Assembly: GCA_964585385.1 (NCBI GenBank)
Contig: CAZPDP010000008.1
Coordinates: 32,348-96,347 of the forward strand
Direction of reading: 5' to 3'
DNA length: 64,000 nucleotides
Source of the DNA: JAGXLC01 sp964585385
Lineage (GTDB): Bacteria; Bacteroidota; Bacteroidia; Bacteroidales; UBA12077
Shown here: positions 1 to 9,287 of the stretch, piece by piece
Layout: the number at the start of each line of letters is the position of its first letter
Position numbering within the stretch: the first letter of the stretch is position 1
Notes under the pieces: generated by a model
Database searches by the model: none
What the model was told of the DNA's origin: nothing
What the model saw: the letters and a program-made list of their open reading frames with translations, nothing else
Translations under genes and position numbers: made by a program

Positions 1-226
1 TCTTTAAAACATTATCAACCACTATGAAACGTTCGTCTTTTGAGTAATCCGGGTTATCGATAACAGCAAAAACGCTGCCTTTACGTACAGCCTCTTCAGC
101 ATATTTATTTCCATCAAAATTTTCACCTTTCAGGGCAAAAAAGACGGAATTTTTAGTGGTCTCTCTGCTGTCAGTAGTAAAGGAATCCGCATTTATTATT
201 GTTTCATAGATAGCTTGTGTGTCCAT
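1..226 (-). CDS. murF: UDP-N-acetylmuramoyl-tripeptide--D-alanyl-D-alanine ligase, N-terminal part
   Basis: Only the first 75 codons are in the window; the gene runs off the left edge. The translation begins MDTQAIYETI and carries the MurF N-terminal pattern TDSRETTKNSVFFALKGE followed by NFDGNKYAEEAVRKG, the part of Mur ligases that binds the uridine nucleotide. MurF adds D-Ala-D-Ala to the UDP-MurNAc-tripeptide in the cytoplasm, the last soluble step of peptidoglycan precursor synthesis. It lies downstream of the gldJ-like gene on the same strand, an arrangement I recall from other Bacteroidota. A terminator-like hairpin sits between the two, so murF may be partly independent. The rest of the enzyme, including the ATP-binding centre, cannot be seen. 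Confidence 0.85.
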   Translation of the reverse strand, partial: MDTQAIYETIINADSFTTDSRETTKNSVFFALKGENFDGNKYAEEAVRKGSVFAVIDNPDYSKDERFIVVDNVLK

Positions 227-241
227 AGAATAAAATTAATA

Positions 242-271
242 AAAAAAACCCCATTGAATAATGAGGTTTTT
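242..271 (-). terminator. Terminator-like hairpin between gldJ-like gene and murF
   Basis: Read on the minus strand, AAAACCTCATT and AATGGGGTTTT pair with one mismatch around a short loop and are followed by a run of eight T. It lies just after the gldJ-like stop codon and 16 bases before the murF start, so it would end or attenuate transcription entering murF. Confidence 0.6.
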
Positions 272-292
272 AATATAGTATATTTCATTATT

Positions 293-1771
293 TTATAGTC
301 CTTTTGGGCTTCCGACATGAGTCATGGAGCAGCGGAATCCTATATCGTTCGATGCATGTCGCTCATCGAGGAATCTTCTTGTGCCGGGGTTCAGCCAGTA
401 AACTCTGTCTTTCCAGGAACCGCCTTTGTATACTCTTACTCTGTCAGAGATAAGTGATGAATTATCCGTATACATCTGGTTCGTGCTTTCACTTCCTCTT
501 CCTTCTTCACTGGTGTAATCAATTCTTGATTCAAGATCACCATCATTGTAATTTCTGTAATCCCCTTTCCTGTAATTTCTTCTGTCACCAATATCCTGAG
601 CAGTTAAAGTATCAACTTGCAAACGGCCTAAGCTATCTCTTGGGGGAAGGCTTCCGTCCGGGTTTCTCTTTAGTTTAGTAAATACATTACCTCTGAAAGG
701 TCTGAAATCGCCTACATCTTCGTGACTCAAAGGACGATAAACGTCGCGAACCCATTCGTTTACATTACCTGCCATACAGTATAGTCCATAATCATTAGGC
801 CAGAATGAGTTTACCGGTGCAGTAATACTTGCATTATCGTTTAAGTCACCTGCAACACCCATCATGTCACCTTTTCCTCTTTTAAAGTTAGCCATCATTT
901 TACCCCTGTTTCTTTGTTCGGGATTTCTTACGTTGTGACCATCCCAAGGGAACATTCTTCTTTCGTAAATTCTTTCTTCAAACGTATTTCCAATGTATGA
1001 AAGTGCGGCAAATTCCCATTCAGCCTCGGTTGGGAGACGGTATCTTGGCAATACGATACCATCAGACATATTAACCCGTCTTGTTTCCCGATTTGGATTA
1101 AGAGAGGGTAGATTCTCTCTAACAACGCCTTCATATTTTCCTGCAAGGTAAGCTTCTGTATTAAAGTTTTCACGTCCAACTTGCTGAGGATCCATTTCAA
1201 GTACGCCGGCTTCAACCAGGCGCATCTCGTTAACTCTGTCTGTACGCCATATACAGTAGTCGTTAGCCTGTAACCAGCTGACACCCACTACAGGGTAGTT
1301 GTTGTAAGCCGGATGTCTTAAATAATACTTCACATAGGGTTCGTTGTAAGCCATTTTCTGACGCCATACCAGAGTGTCTGGTAGTGCGCTTTCATGAACC
1401 TCAGGTTGATCTATAAAAACTCTTTGTAGCCAGTGAAGGTATTCACGGTAGTCAACATTACGTACCTCTGTCTGATCCATATAGAAGGATGAAACAGTCA
1501 CTCTCCTGGGAGCTTTATCCCATTTGGCGAGCATATCTTCTTGTGTTCTACCCATGGTGAAGGTACCACCTTCAATATAAACTAAACCCGGACCGGGTTC
1601 CTGTCTATAATCTAACTTTACTTCAAAACCCCCATTGTTGGGATCATTGTAATTCCAACCAGTGGTAGGAGAATTGTTGCCTAATTTAGGCGCACTGCCT
1701 TGAGATCCACAGCCGGCAATTATTAGGAGTGAAATGAAAACAAGCGGGTAGATTTTGAGGCTAAATTTCAT
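293..1771 (-). CDS. gldJ: GldJ-like lipoprotein, SUMF1/FGE-sulfatase family (type IX secretion)
   Basis: 492 residues. The N-terminus is a lipoprotein signal with lipobox LIIAGC (lipidated Cys21). The body is a formylglycine-generating-enzyme-like fold, with RLPTEAEWEFAA near residues 245-256, GNVNEWVRD in the second half and GFRCSM at the end. GldJ and GldK/PorK are paralogues of this fold that form part of the T9SS and gliding machinery at the periplasmic face of the outer membrane. The early TGWNYNDPNNGGFEV segment and the neighbouring murF favour GldJ over GldK, and no gldL/M/N follows. I start at position 1771 because an upstream in-frame non-ATG start would spoil the signal peptide, and a -7 promoter element lies 25 bases upstream. 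Fold assignment is firm; the GldJ/GldK distinction is inference. Confidence 0.82.
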   Translation of the reverse strand: MKFSLKIYPLVFISLLIIAGCGSQGSAPKLGNNSPTTGWNYNDPNNGGFEVKLDYRQEPGPGLVYIEGGTFTMGRTQEDMLAKWDKAPRRVTVSSFYMDQTEVRNVDYREYLHWLQRVFIDQPEVHESALPDTLVWRQKMAYNEPYVKYYLRHPAYNNYPVVGVSWLQANDYCIWRTDRVNEMRLVEAGVLEMDPQQVGRENFNTEAYLAGKYEGVVRENLPSLNPNRETRRVNMSDGIVLPRYRLPTEAEWEFAALSYIGNTFEERIYERRMFPWDGHNVRNPEQRNRGKMMANFKRGKGDMMGVAGDLNDNASITAPVNSFWPNDYGLYCMAGNVNEWVRDVYRPLSHEDVGDFRPFRGNVFTKLKRNPDGSLPPRDSLGRLQVDTLTAQDIGDRRNYRKGDYRNYNDGDLESRIDYTSEEGRGSESTNQMYTDNSSLISDRVRVYKGGSWKDRVYWLNPGTRRFLDERHASNDIGFRCSMTHVGSPKGL

Positions 1772-1795
1772 AGTTAAAAAGTTTTTGTTCAACAC

Positions 1796-1803
1796 CAAAT
1801 ATA
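1796..1803 (-). promoter_or_regulatory. -7 promoter element of gldJ-like gene
   Basis: TATATTTG on the minus strand matches the Bacteroidota -7 consensus TAnnTTTG, 25 bases upstream of the chosen start. No clear -33 TTG is seen at the usual spacing. Confidence 0.45.
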
Positions 1804-1880
1804 ATAATTTTTTCGTATCAGTTAATTTCGCTCAACAAAAATAACTAAAATTTGGAGGAAATATTGTTCCTCTTATTTTT

Positions 1881-2852
1881 TTATTCGTTCCTTTTATACT
1901 GAAAATTTAAAGATAAGGTTACTTCATGTGCCCCCGAAACCGGATTTTTTTTCATTTTTCCCAGGAAAGATGAGTCATAGCTGTAATTGATATTAATGTC
2001 TGAAAAATTTACTCCGGCATAAAATATACTGTTAAAATATCCAAAATTTTGATTATGTCTGAAGAGCACTCCTATCTGAAAGTTCATAACCGAAAGATAC
2101 CCTCCATAATTGAAGGTCATTTCTGAATCCTGCACCTGATAGAGAAAAACTGGTTTCAGAACAGGAATCATCTGTTTGGAGCGGAAATCCATCAAGGGAA
2201 TGTCAATATCAAAGTACAGGTTGTATCTTCTGGGGATTTTGTCACCTGAAAGTAAAGAGGGTGGTTTGTTGATGTGGTGCACAGATATTCCCAGACTGAA
2301 CTCCCTGTATTTTCTGAGCAGAACATTTTTATAAGTTATAACAAATCCGGTGTTGAACTCCAGATAGTTGGCTGTATTTTGAGCAAAAGTTGTTAAATCT
2401 TCATCTGATTCCCTACCTTGCCAGGTTATAGGGTTGAACATATCCGGCAGAATTATTTTTTCAATATCATAGGAAAGATGGGCAAATTTTCCTTCAAGGC
2501 CTGCTTGTATCATTAGGTTGTCGGTAATATTGAAGTGATAGGCATACATTCCGCCTGAATATATTCTGTTAATGGCTCCGCTGCCCTGTCTGTCATTGAT
2601 AAGCTGAAGACCAATTCCACCCTGCAAAATATCAACTTTTTGCTGGTATGAAACAAAATAACTTAAATAATCCCCAAATCCTGATGGGGAGAAGTTCCGG
2701 TGTCCAATTACCGCATTGGGTATATTGTTTTTACCTGCGAAACCTGGATTAATATATAATTTTATATCGTTTATATTGGAGTATTGTATATCCTGGGAGT
2801 AGGAAATAATGGAACAGGTGATGAAACAAAACAGAAATGCCAGATTTCTCAT
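1881..2852 (-). CDS. PorP/SprF family type IX secretion outer-membrane protein
   Basis: 323 residues with a signal peptide (MRNLAFLFCFITCSIISYSQ). It has the family start QDIQYSNINDIKLYINPGFAG, here cut short: the motif is the NPAFAG-type box followed by a 14-strand-like barrel with alternating hydrophobic residues. PorP/SprF proteins are outer-membrane barrels that either serve the core T9SS or act as anchors for individual secreted proteins of the SprB type. This one stands alone between the gldJ-like gene and the divergent porU, without the porK-L-M-N neighbours, so I cannot tell whether it is the core PorP or an accessory paralogue. The length is typical of the family. The C-terminus ends in a barrel strand (SLNFQYKRNE). 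Confidence 0.85.
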   Translation of the reverse strand: MRNLAFLFCFITCSIISYSQDIQYSNINDIKLYINPGFAGKNNIPNAVIGHRNFSPSGFGDYLSYFVSYQQKVDILQGGIGLQLINDRQGSGAINRIYSGGMYAYHFNITDNLMIQAGLEGKFAHLSYDIEKIILPDMFNPITWQGRESDEDLTTFAQNTANYLEFNTGFVITYKNVLLRKYREFSLGISVHHINKPPSLLSGDKIPRRYNLYFDIDIPLMDFRSKQMIPVLKPVFLYQVQDSEMTFNYGGYLSVMNFQIGVLFRHNQNFGYFNSIFYAGVNFSDININYSYDSSFLGKMKKNPVSGAHEVTLSLNFQYKRNE

Positions 2853-2951
2853 TTAAAGATACTTAGGGTTATCAAGTTTATAAAAAATTGATTGTCTAAA
2901 ATATAATAAAATATCCCACGTTAATTTATTTTAACGCTGTTTAAGAAATAT

Positions 2952-2959
2952 TATTTTTG
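2952..2959 (+). promoter_or_regulatory. -7 promoter element of porU
   Basis: TATTTTTG matches TAnnTTTG and ends 19 bases before the porU ATG. No convincing -33 element. Confidence 0.4.
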
Positions 2960-2978
2960 TCTGAAATTAGATTGTTCA

Positions 2979-5900
2979 ATGGAGAAAAGTATAACCTTCC
3001 TGTTATTCATATGTTTTATTTCCGTTCGTCTATTTGCACAGGACATTGTTGTTGAGCAATCACTGGAATGGCAGATTCCCGGAACATACAGTGTTAAGAA
3101 TAAGGGTAAACTTATTGAAACAGGTAAATATTTAAGTTTTAAAGAAGCATCCTATTTCGATGATAAGAATCTTCCCCGGTTTTCACATCTGCTTCCCCTG
3201 GAGGGAAAGAAGGAAGCGAAGGTAAAAATTGACATTTCAGAATCCTCTGAATTAAAACACCAGGAAATTTTATCTAAAAGGGATAAGGAAGCAATTTCAC
3301 AGAATGTTAAAGTTAATTCAGGAGTAGTTTCTTCAAGGGGTGAAACTTTCATACAGAGTTCATTTATACCACTGTTTAAGAAAGATGGCAGGATTTACAA
3401 AGTCGAATCATTTCAATTAAAATATTATCTCACAGAAAAGACGAAGAGGAGTGAAACACCCGAATTTGCTGATAATTCTATATTTAGAGATGGGAGATGG
3501 CTTAAAATTGGCATTCGGGAGAGCGGAGTTTATAAACTTACCTACAACCAATTAAAATCACAGGGTTTCAGTGACCTGTCAAATATTGGAATTTTTGGAA
3601 ACGGGGAGGGTGTTTTACCCCTGGAAAATTCTGCTTATGAAGATAAAGATCCATCCCAGGTATCGGTATACTGTCATTTTGGTGGGGATGGGGAATTTAA
3701 TGAAGGAGACTATATTTTGTTTTATGGTGCTTCTTCCAACCAATGGAAATACCATCCGGATAAAGATTTCTTCTTTTACGAAATGCATCCCTATTCAGAA
3801 AAAAACTATTATTATATAACCAACAGTGCGACTATTGCAAAAGAAATTAAAATGCTGGATATTCCTGAAGAATCCGCCACCAGAAAAGTAGAGTCCTTTT
3901 TGGATTACAAGCATTATGAAAAGAATCAGTTTAACCTGGTTCAATCCGGAAGGGAGTGGTATGGTGAGCGATTTGGAGTGCAGAATAGTTATGATTTTGA
4001 TTTTCAGTTTCCGGATAGGCTCGAAAATAAACCGGTAAGTATAGCCACAAGAATGGTTTCCCGTTCCTCCCAAAACAGTTCTTTTGATGTTTCTGTAAAT
4101 GAAGAAGAACTTACCGAAATTTTTCCGGGGACTGTTTCTTTCAATTATACAGGACAGTATGCACGAGCATCAGAATTGCTGGGAAAAAAAGTTGTAAACG
4201 GTGATAAAATAAATATCCGGATTAAATATAAACCGTTAAACTCCAAATCACTGGGTTGGCTTGATTATATTACTGTGAATGCCGTCCGTGAACTCAGGAT
4301 GCAAGGCAATCAGATGCATTTTCGATATAAGGGCGATAGCCCCTATGAGGTAGTTGAATTCGTTATTTCCAATGCTGAACAGAATCTAACTATCTGGGAT
4401 GTTACGGATCCTGTTCATGTCAAAAAAATCAGGGGCGTTGAAATAAAAGACGGGAAAGCTACTTTCAAAACTTATGCAGATACTACTTACAGGGAGTTCA
4501 TAGTGTTTTCGGACGAGGAATTTCTTAATCCGGAAACTGAGGGCCAGGTTGCCAATCAAAACCTCCATGGTATAGGAGCTTTGGATATGCTCATTGTGAC
4601 GAAGGAGAATTTTATATCTCAGGCAGGAGAGCTTGCTGATTTGCATGAGTCTCACGATGGATTAAAAACAAAAGTAGTAACGGATAAAGAAATTTTCAAT
4701 GAATTTTCTTCAGGATGTCCTGATCCTGCAGCTGTCCGTAATTTTGTTCGGTTTATATATGAAAACTCCAATTCTTCAGATTCTTTAAAGTATTTGCTTT
4801 TATTTGGAGATGGCGCTTATGATAACAGGGAATGCCACAATAACGGAAATCTCCTGACTTATCAGTCGGAAGAATCTTTGCATTATTCCAATAGTTTTGT
4901 GTCTGATGACTTTTTTGGAATGCTTGATGAAACGGATAATATCGAAGCCCGTTTTTCAGGTTTAGTTGATATTGGAATTGGCAGGCTTCCTGTGAATACA
5001 GTCGAAGAAGCCCAAAATGCAGTAAATAAAATTCAGAAATATATAGATCATAAACCGGAAGAAGCCTGGATGAATAAGCTGGTTTTTGTTGCAGATGACG
5101 AAGATAATAACGATCATGTTGAAGATGCAGAGTTGCTAAGCAGTTTTGTGAGCGAGAATTTTGGCCAGTTTGATATTGATAAAATTTATATGGATGCATT
5201 CGACCAGCAAACCAGTGCTACTGGTTCATCTTATCCGGCGGTAAATGAAAAAATTAACGAAAAAGTAAATAATGGCGTGCTGCTGGTCAATTATTCAGGA
5301 CATGGCGGAGAACGCTATCTTGCTCATGAGCGAATTCTTACCAAAGAGGATATTGCTTCCTGGAAGAATGATGAGAAAATGCCTGTTTTTATGACTGCCA
5401 CCTGTGAGTTTACACGGTTTGATCATCCCAGTTATACTTCTGCAGGGGAAGAAATTTTTCTTAAAGAAACCGGAGGCGCTATTGCTTTATTTTCCACAAC
5501 AAGGCTTGTTTATGCAAATCAAAATTATGCTCTTAACAGGGCCTTTTATGATTTTGTCTTTAAAAATCCAGTCGGAAATAAATCATACCGACTTGGAGAT
5601 ATAGTAAGATTAACGAAGAATAATGCCGGAAATGATGATAACAAACGAAACTTCTCTTTGTTTGGCGATCCGGCGTTAAAACTGCCTGTGGGAAATTTCG
5701 GAGTGCAAACGGATTCTATAGTAAAAAACGGGCAAACCTCCACAGATACTATTAAAGCATTGGATAAAGTTACTGTCTACGGGCACATTATTCTTCCGGG
5801 CGGAACCCCGGAAACTGATTTTAACGGTACCCTTTTCATGAGAGTAAAAGATAAGAAAAAAGTCTTTTATACTAAAGCTAATGACGGTGGAAGCACTTTT

Positions 5901-6770
5901 GCTTACCAGTTAAGAAACAGCAGTTTATTTGCAGGCCAGGCTTCTGTAGAAGACGGAAGGTTTCAGGTTGAATTCATTGTTCCGAAAAATGCAGAACCTA
6001 CATATGGAAAAGGCAAAATTTTATACTGGGCTCAGGATGGAGAAGCCATTGCACAAGGCAGTTATGAACAATTGCTGGTAGGAGGGGTTTCTAATATCGA
6101 ATTAAATGATTGGCAAGGGCCAGATATACAGCTCTATATGAATGACAGGAATTTCAGGGATGGAGTAATAACTAATGAAAATCCCCTATTGCTGGCAGAT
6201 TTAGAGGATGAAAGTGGAGTTAATATTGCAGGGGATGGTATTTCTCATGATATTATTGCTACAATTGACGGAAAATCTGATGAAAAGATTGTCCTCAATG
6301 AATATTACCAGGCAAAAGAGAACACATATAAAGAAGGTAGCGTCAAATATCAGCTTAATAACCTTGAAAGTGGAAAGCATACACTAAAATTGGAAGCATG
6401 GGACATTGCTAATAATTATTCATCGGCTTCCATAGAATTTACTGTTAAAGAATCTTCTGAATTCAAATTATCAAAGCTGTATAATTACCCTAATCCTTTT
6501 TCTGAAAATACCAGTTTTTATTTCGAGCACAACCGGCCTGGTGAAATGATGCATATCACAATGGAAATATTTGATCTTTCAGGATATTTGCTGAATAAAG
6601 CTGAAAAAAAATTACAACCTTCAGGATTTCGTACGGGGCCTGTATCGTTTGAAGGAATCAATAATTTGGGAAACAAATATGGCGCTGGAGTATATATTTA
6701 CCGTATGAGCATTCGTATGAATGATGGAGAAAAGGCTCAGAAATCCCAAAAAATGATTATTGTAAAATAA
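2979..6770 (+). CDS. porU: Type IX secretion system sortase PorU (C25 gingipain-type protease)
   Basis: 1263 residues, starting with a signal peptide that ends near FAQ. PorU removes the C-terminal sorting domain (CTD) of T9SS cargo on the cell surface and links the cargo to A-LPS. The C25 caspase-like domain is clear: the catalytic His775 lies in NYSGHGGERYLAHE and the catalytic Cys809 in MTATCEFTRFDHP. The last ~90 residues form a T9SS CTD that begins YNYPNPFSENTSF and ends GAGVYIYRMSI...KMIIVK, as PorU itself carries an uncleaved CTD. Immunoglobulin-like segments lie between the protease and the CTD. porV follows 63 bases later, which is the usual pairing, since PorU and PorV form an attachment complex. 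Length fits the family. Identification is firm. Confidence 0.95.
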   Translation: MEKSITFLLFICFISVRLFAQDIVVEQSLEWQIPGTYSVKNKGKLIETGKYLSFKEASYFDDKNLPRFSHLLPLEGKKEAKVKIDISESSELKHQEILSKRDKEAISQNVKVNSGVVSSRGETFIQSSFIPLFKKDGRIYKVESFQLKYYLTEKTKRSETPEFADNSIFRDGRWLKIGIRESGVYKLTYNQLKSQGFSDLSNIGIFGNGEGVLPLENSAYEDKDPSQVSVYCHFGGDGEFNEGDYILFYGASSNQWKYHPDKDFFFYEMHPYSEKNYYYITNSATIAKEIKMLDIPEESATRKVESFLDYKHYEKNQFNLVQSGREWYGERFGVQNSYDFDFQFPDRLENKPVSIATRMVSRSSQNSSFDVSVNEEELTEIFPGTVSFNYTGQYARASELLGKKVVNGDKINIRIKYKPLNSKSLGWLDYITVNAVRELRMQGNQMHFRYKGDSPYEVVEFVISNAEQNLTIWDVTDPVHVKKIRGVEIKDGKATFKTYADTTYREFIVFSDEEFLNPETEGQVANQNLHGIGALDMLIVTKENFISQAGELADLHESHDGLKTKVVTDKEIFNEFSSGCPDPAAVRNFVRFIYENSNSSDSLKYLLLFGDGAYDNRECHNNGNLLTYQSEESLHYSNSFVSDDFFGMLDETDNIEARFSGLVDIGIGRLPVNTVEEAQNAVNKIQKYIDHKPEEAWMNKLVFVADDEDNNDHVEDAELLSSFVSENFGQFDIDKIYMDAFDQQTSATGSSYPAVNEKINEKVNNGVLLVNYSGHGGERYLAHERILTKEDIASWKNDEKMPVFMTATCEFTRFDHPSYTSAGEEIFLKETGGAIALFSTTRLVYANQNYALNRAFYDFVFKNPVGNKSYRLGDIVRLTKNNAGNDDNKRNFSLFGDPALKLPVGNFGVQTDSIVKNGQTSTDTIKALDKVTVYGHIILPGGTPETDFNGTLFMRVKDKKKVFYTKANDGGSTFAYQLRNSSLFAGQASVEDGRFQVEFIVPKNAEPTYGKGKILYWAQDGEAIAQGSYEQLLVGGVSNIELNDWQGPDIQLYMNDRNFRDGVITNENPLLLADLEDESGVNIAGDGISHDIIATIDGKSDEKIVLNEYYQAKENTYKEGSVKYQLNNLESGKHTLKLEAWDIANNYSSASIEFTVKESSEFKLSKLYNYPNPFSENTSFYFEHNRPGEMMHITMEIFDLSGYLLNKAEKKLQPSGFRTGPVSFEGINNLGNKYGAGVYIYRMSIRMNDGEKAQKSQKMIIVK

Positions 6771-6805
6771 TTGAAGCGTAAATAAAGTTAGAGAATTAGA
6801 TTTAA

Positions 6806-6813
6806 TATATTTG
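6806..6813 (+). promoter_or_regulatory. -7 promoter element of porV
   Basis: TATATTTG matches TAnnTTTG, 20 bases before the porV ATG. It suggests that porV can be transcribed on its own in addition to readthrough from porU. No -33 TTG at the expected distance. Confidence 0.4.
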
Positions 6814-6833
6814 TCATTTTTAAAATTTGGATC

Positions 6834-8018
6834 ATGCTTGAAAAAATCACAACATTATTAATTTTTACTGCAATTTTTAATTTTACTACAAAAGCCCAGA
6901 ATGCTGATATATCACCCAGTCAATTGGCCGGTGCAGAAAATGCAATCGAAATTTCAGTCCCTTTCCTGACAATTGCTCCTGATTCCAGGGCGGGTGCAAT
7001 GGGTGATGTAGGTGTGGCTACCTCTCCCGATATCAATTCTTTACACTGGAACCCTTCCAAATACGCTTTTATTGAAAAAGACATGGGTATGGCAGTCTCA
7101 TACACACCATGGTTAAGAGAGCTGGTTGGTGACATCTACCTTGCTTATCTTGTTGGTTATAAACGGCTGGATAAACAACAAACCATAAGTGGTTCTTTAT
7201 TATATTTTTCTTTAGGAGATATTACCTTTACTGACGAATTTGGAGCTTACAGCGGAACCCATCAGCCGAATGAATTTGCAATAACTTCGGCCTATTCCCG
7301 TAAATTTGGTGAAAAAGTATCCGGTGCAATTGCTTTTCGCTATATCCGTTCAGACCTCACCGGAGGAGGTTATATAGGCGATACTGAATCCAAAGCAGGG
7401 CATGCCGTAGCTGCAGATGTTTCTATGTATTATCATGAGAAAAACCTCAGTATTGATGATCAGCTTTTAGATCTTGCTTTTGGCTTGAATATCCGCAATA
7501 TTGGTAATAAAATATCCTATACCACAGTGGAAGATAATTTTATTCCTACCAATTTGAAAGTTGGCGGATCAGTGAATTTTCACCTGGATGAATACAATTC
7601 TCTTATGTTTACAACTGATTTAAACAAATTACTGGTTCCAACCCCACCCGTTAGAGATAGTGCAGGAAATGTTCAGTATGGAATAGAAAATAACGTATCC
7701 GTTCCCCAGGGTATGATGCAGTCGTTTTATGATGCTCCTGGCGGATTTCAAGAAGAATTCAATGAAATTAAATATTCCGCAGGCCTTGAATATCTTTATC
7801 AGAATACATTTGCCGTTAGAACAGGATATTTTCACGAACATCAAAATAAAGGGAACAGGAAATATTTTACCGTGGGTATTGGATTGGAGCTTAACGTGGT
7901 AAATCTTGATTTTTCCTATCTGATACCGCGTTTTCAGAATCACCCACTGGCTAACACTATCCGTTTTACCCTGGCATTGGATTTTGATGCTTTAAAGAAA
8001 CAACAAACCAGTCAGTAA
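6834..8018 (+). CDS. porV: Type IX secretion system outer-membrane protein PorV (LptO)
   Basis: 394 residues, signal peptide ending near TKAQ. The mature protein has the PorV hallmark near residue 45: PFLTIAPDSRAGAMGDVG, then SLHWNPSKYAF, followed by a FadL-like barrel of alternating strands. PorV collects CTD-bearing cargo from the SprA/Sov translocon and hands it to PorU on the cell surface. The C-terminus ends in a barrel strand with a terminal charged tail. It sits directly behind porU and ahead of ispF; I recall the order porU-porV-ispF in Porphyromonas gingivalis as well, so this looks like an old linkage. Identification is firm. Confidence 0.94.
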   Translation: MLEKITTLLIFTAIFNFTTKAQNADISPSQLAGAENAIEISVPFLTIAPDSRAGAMGDVGVATSPDINSLHWNPSKYAFIEKDMGMAVSYTPWLRELVGDIYLAYLVGYKRLDKQQTISGSLLYFSLGDITFTDEFGAYSGTHQPNEFAITSAYSRKFGEKVSGAIAFRYIRSDLTGGGYIGDTESKAGHAVAADVSMYYHEKNLSIDDQLLDLAFGLNIRNIGNKISYTTVEDNFIPTNLKVGGSVNFHLDEYNSLMFTTDLNKLLVPTPPVRDSAGNVQYGIENNVSVPQGMMQSFYDAPGGFQEEFNEIKYSAGLEYLYQNTFAVRTGYFHEHQNKGNRKYFTVGIGLELNVVNLDFSYLIPRFQNHPLANTIRFTLALDFDALKKQQTSQ

Positions 8019-8035
8019 GGTCAAATTATTTATCT

Positions 8036-8512
8036 ATGAGCTACCGGATTGGAATAGGTTATGATGTTCATCGTCTTGAAGAAGGGCGGGAATTATTTCT
8101 TGGAGGCATAAAGATTGATTCAGCTAAAGGTTGTGTGGCCCATTCAGACGGGGATGTTTTAATACATGCCATTATTGACGCTATGCTAGGTGCTGCAGGT
8201 CTCGGGGATATAGGTCTTCATTTTCCCGATTCCAGTCCTGAATTTAAAGACATCTCAAGCGTTGTTCTTTTGAATGAGACACTCGGTAAAATAAAAAACA
8301 AAGGATACGGAATCGGCAATATTGACAGCACAATTTGTCTGCAAACTCCTAAGCTATCGTCTTATAAGGATAAGATAAGAGAAAACCTTATCCGGATAAT
8401 CGGAATAAAAGAAATTTCAGTGAAAGCCACTACCACAGAGAAGATGGGCTTTGTTGGTGAAGGCATAGGGATTTCGGCTTATGCAACTGTACTATTGGAA
8501 AAAATTTTATAA
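8036..8512 (+). CDS. ispF: 2-C-methyl-D-erythritol 2,4-cyclodiphosphate synthase
   Basis: 158 residues, the standard length. IspF closes CDP-ME 2-phosphate to the cyclic diphosphate in the MEP pathway for isoprenoids. The zinc-binding start GIGYDVHRLEEGRELFLGG has Asp8 and His10, and a second zinc His lies in CVAHSDGDVLIHA near residue 42. The family segment DIGLHFPDSSPEF and the C-terminal VKATTTEKMGFVGEGIGI are present. It begins 17 bases after porV on the same strand and is likely co-transcribed with it. The pathway partners are not in the window. Confidence 0.96.
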   Translation: MSYRIGIGYDVHRLEEGRELFLGGIKIDSAKGCVAHSDGDVLIHAIIDAMLGAAGLGDIGLHFPDSSPEFKDISSVVLLNETLGKIKNKGYGIGNIDSTICLQTPKLSSYKDKIRENLIRIIGIKEISVKATTTEKMGFVGEGIGISAYATVLLEKIL

Positions 8513-8568
8513 AATCCTATTTTTACATCCTCTTTTAAATTTAAATCATTTATTAATTTGGCCATATT

Positions 8569-8928
8569 ATGGATAAAGTAATGGTTCTGGGGGCTTCGCC
8601 CAATAGAAAACGTTTTGCACACACCTGTGTAAAAAGTCTTATAAGATACGGATATCCCGTTATACCAATTGGAATCAAAGAAGGGGAGATTGCAGGTCAT
8701 AAGATTTATACCGAAAAGATGACTGTAAAAGGGCTTCATACAGTAGCCATTTATCTTAATCCTGCCAATCAGAAAGAGTATTATAATTACATTATCCAGC
8801 AGGACCCCAAACGAATTATTTTTAATCCCGGGGCAGAAAATCCTGAATTTAAAGCTCTTGCCGAAAAAAACGGTATTGAAGCAATTAATGATTGTACCCT
8901 CATTATGCTTAATTCAGGAAGTTTCTAG
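8569..8928 (+). CDS. CoA-binding domain protein (Rossmann fold)
   Basis: 119 residues consisting of a single CoA-binding Rossmann domain. The nucleotide-binding start is VMVLGASPNRKRFAH, with later conserved pieces YPVIPIGIKEGEIAGHKIY and IIFNPGAENPEFKALAEKNGIE, the pattern of the CoA_binding_2 family (YccU-like). Such proteins bind CoA or acyl-CoA; the physiological role is not established. Its stop is only 3 bases from the start of the thioredoxin-like gene, which indicates an operon with the two genes that follow. Confidence 0.85.
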   Translation: MDKVMVLGASPNRKRFAHTCVKSLIRYGYPVIPIGIKEGEIAGHKIYTEKMTVKGLHTVAIYLNPANQKEYYNYIIQQDPKRIIFNPGAENPEFKALAEKNGIEAINDCTLIMLNSGSF

Positions 8929-8931
8929 GTT

Positions 8932-9267
8932 ATGAAATACATTTCTGTGGATTCTCTTGAAGAGCTCAATTCTATTTTAGAAAAAGGTGGAATTAGGATG
9001 GTTTATTTTTCTCATCACAACTGTAATGTTTGTAAAGTTTTAAAGCCAAGGGTTGCAGATTTGATTCTAAACAATTTTCCCAGGATTTCGTTGTACTATG
9101 TTAATACAATTGAAAAACCCGAGATTGCAGGACAATTTTCGGTTTTTACGGTTCCCACTATTTTATTGTTTATCGACAATAAAGAATATATAAGGGAGAG
9201 CAGGCACATCAGCCTGGATGTTTTTCAAGAAAGAATTAAAAAATTATACAATGTTTATTTTGATTAG
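8932..9267 (+). CDS. Thioredoxin-like protein
   Basis: 111 residues, cytoplasmic (no signal peptide). The active-site motif is CNVC (Cys31, Cys34) after VYFSHHN, and the cis-proline loop is VFTVPTILLF. Both features define the thioredoxin fold; the CNVC dipeptide differs from the CGPC of housekeeping thioredoxin, so its redox partner may be specialised. It is packed between the CoA-binding protein and the gamma carbonic anhydrase on the same strand. Possible roles are thiol reduction or transfer; nothing in the sequence decides. Confidence 0.85.
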   Translation: MKYISVDSLEELNSILEKGGIRMVYFSHHNCNVCKVLKPRVADLILNNFPRISLYYVNTIEKPEIAGQFSVFTVPTILLFIDNKEYIRESRHISLDVFQERIKKLYNVYFD

Positions 9268-9287
9268 AGAAGGAGGGAGAAATCAAG

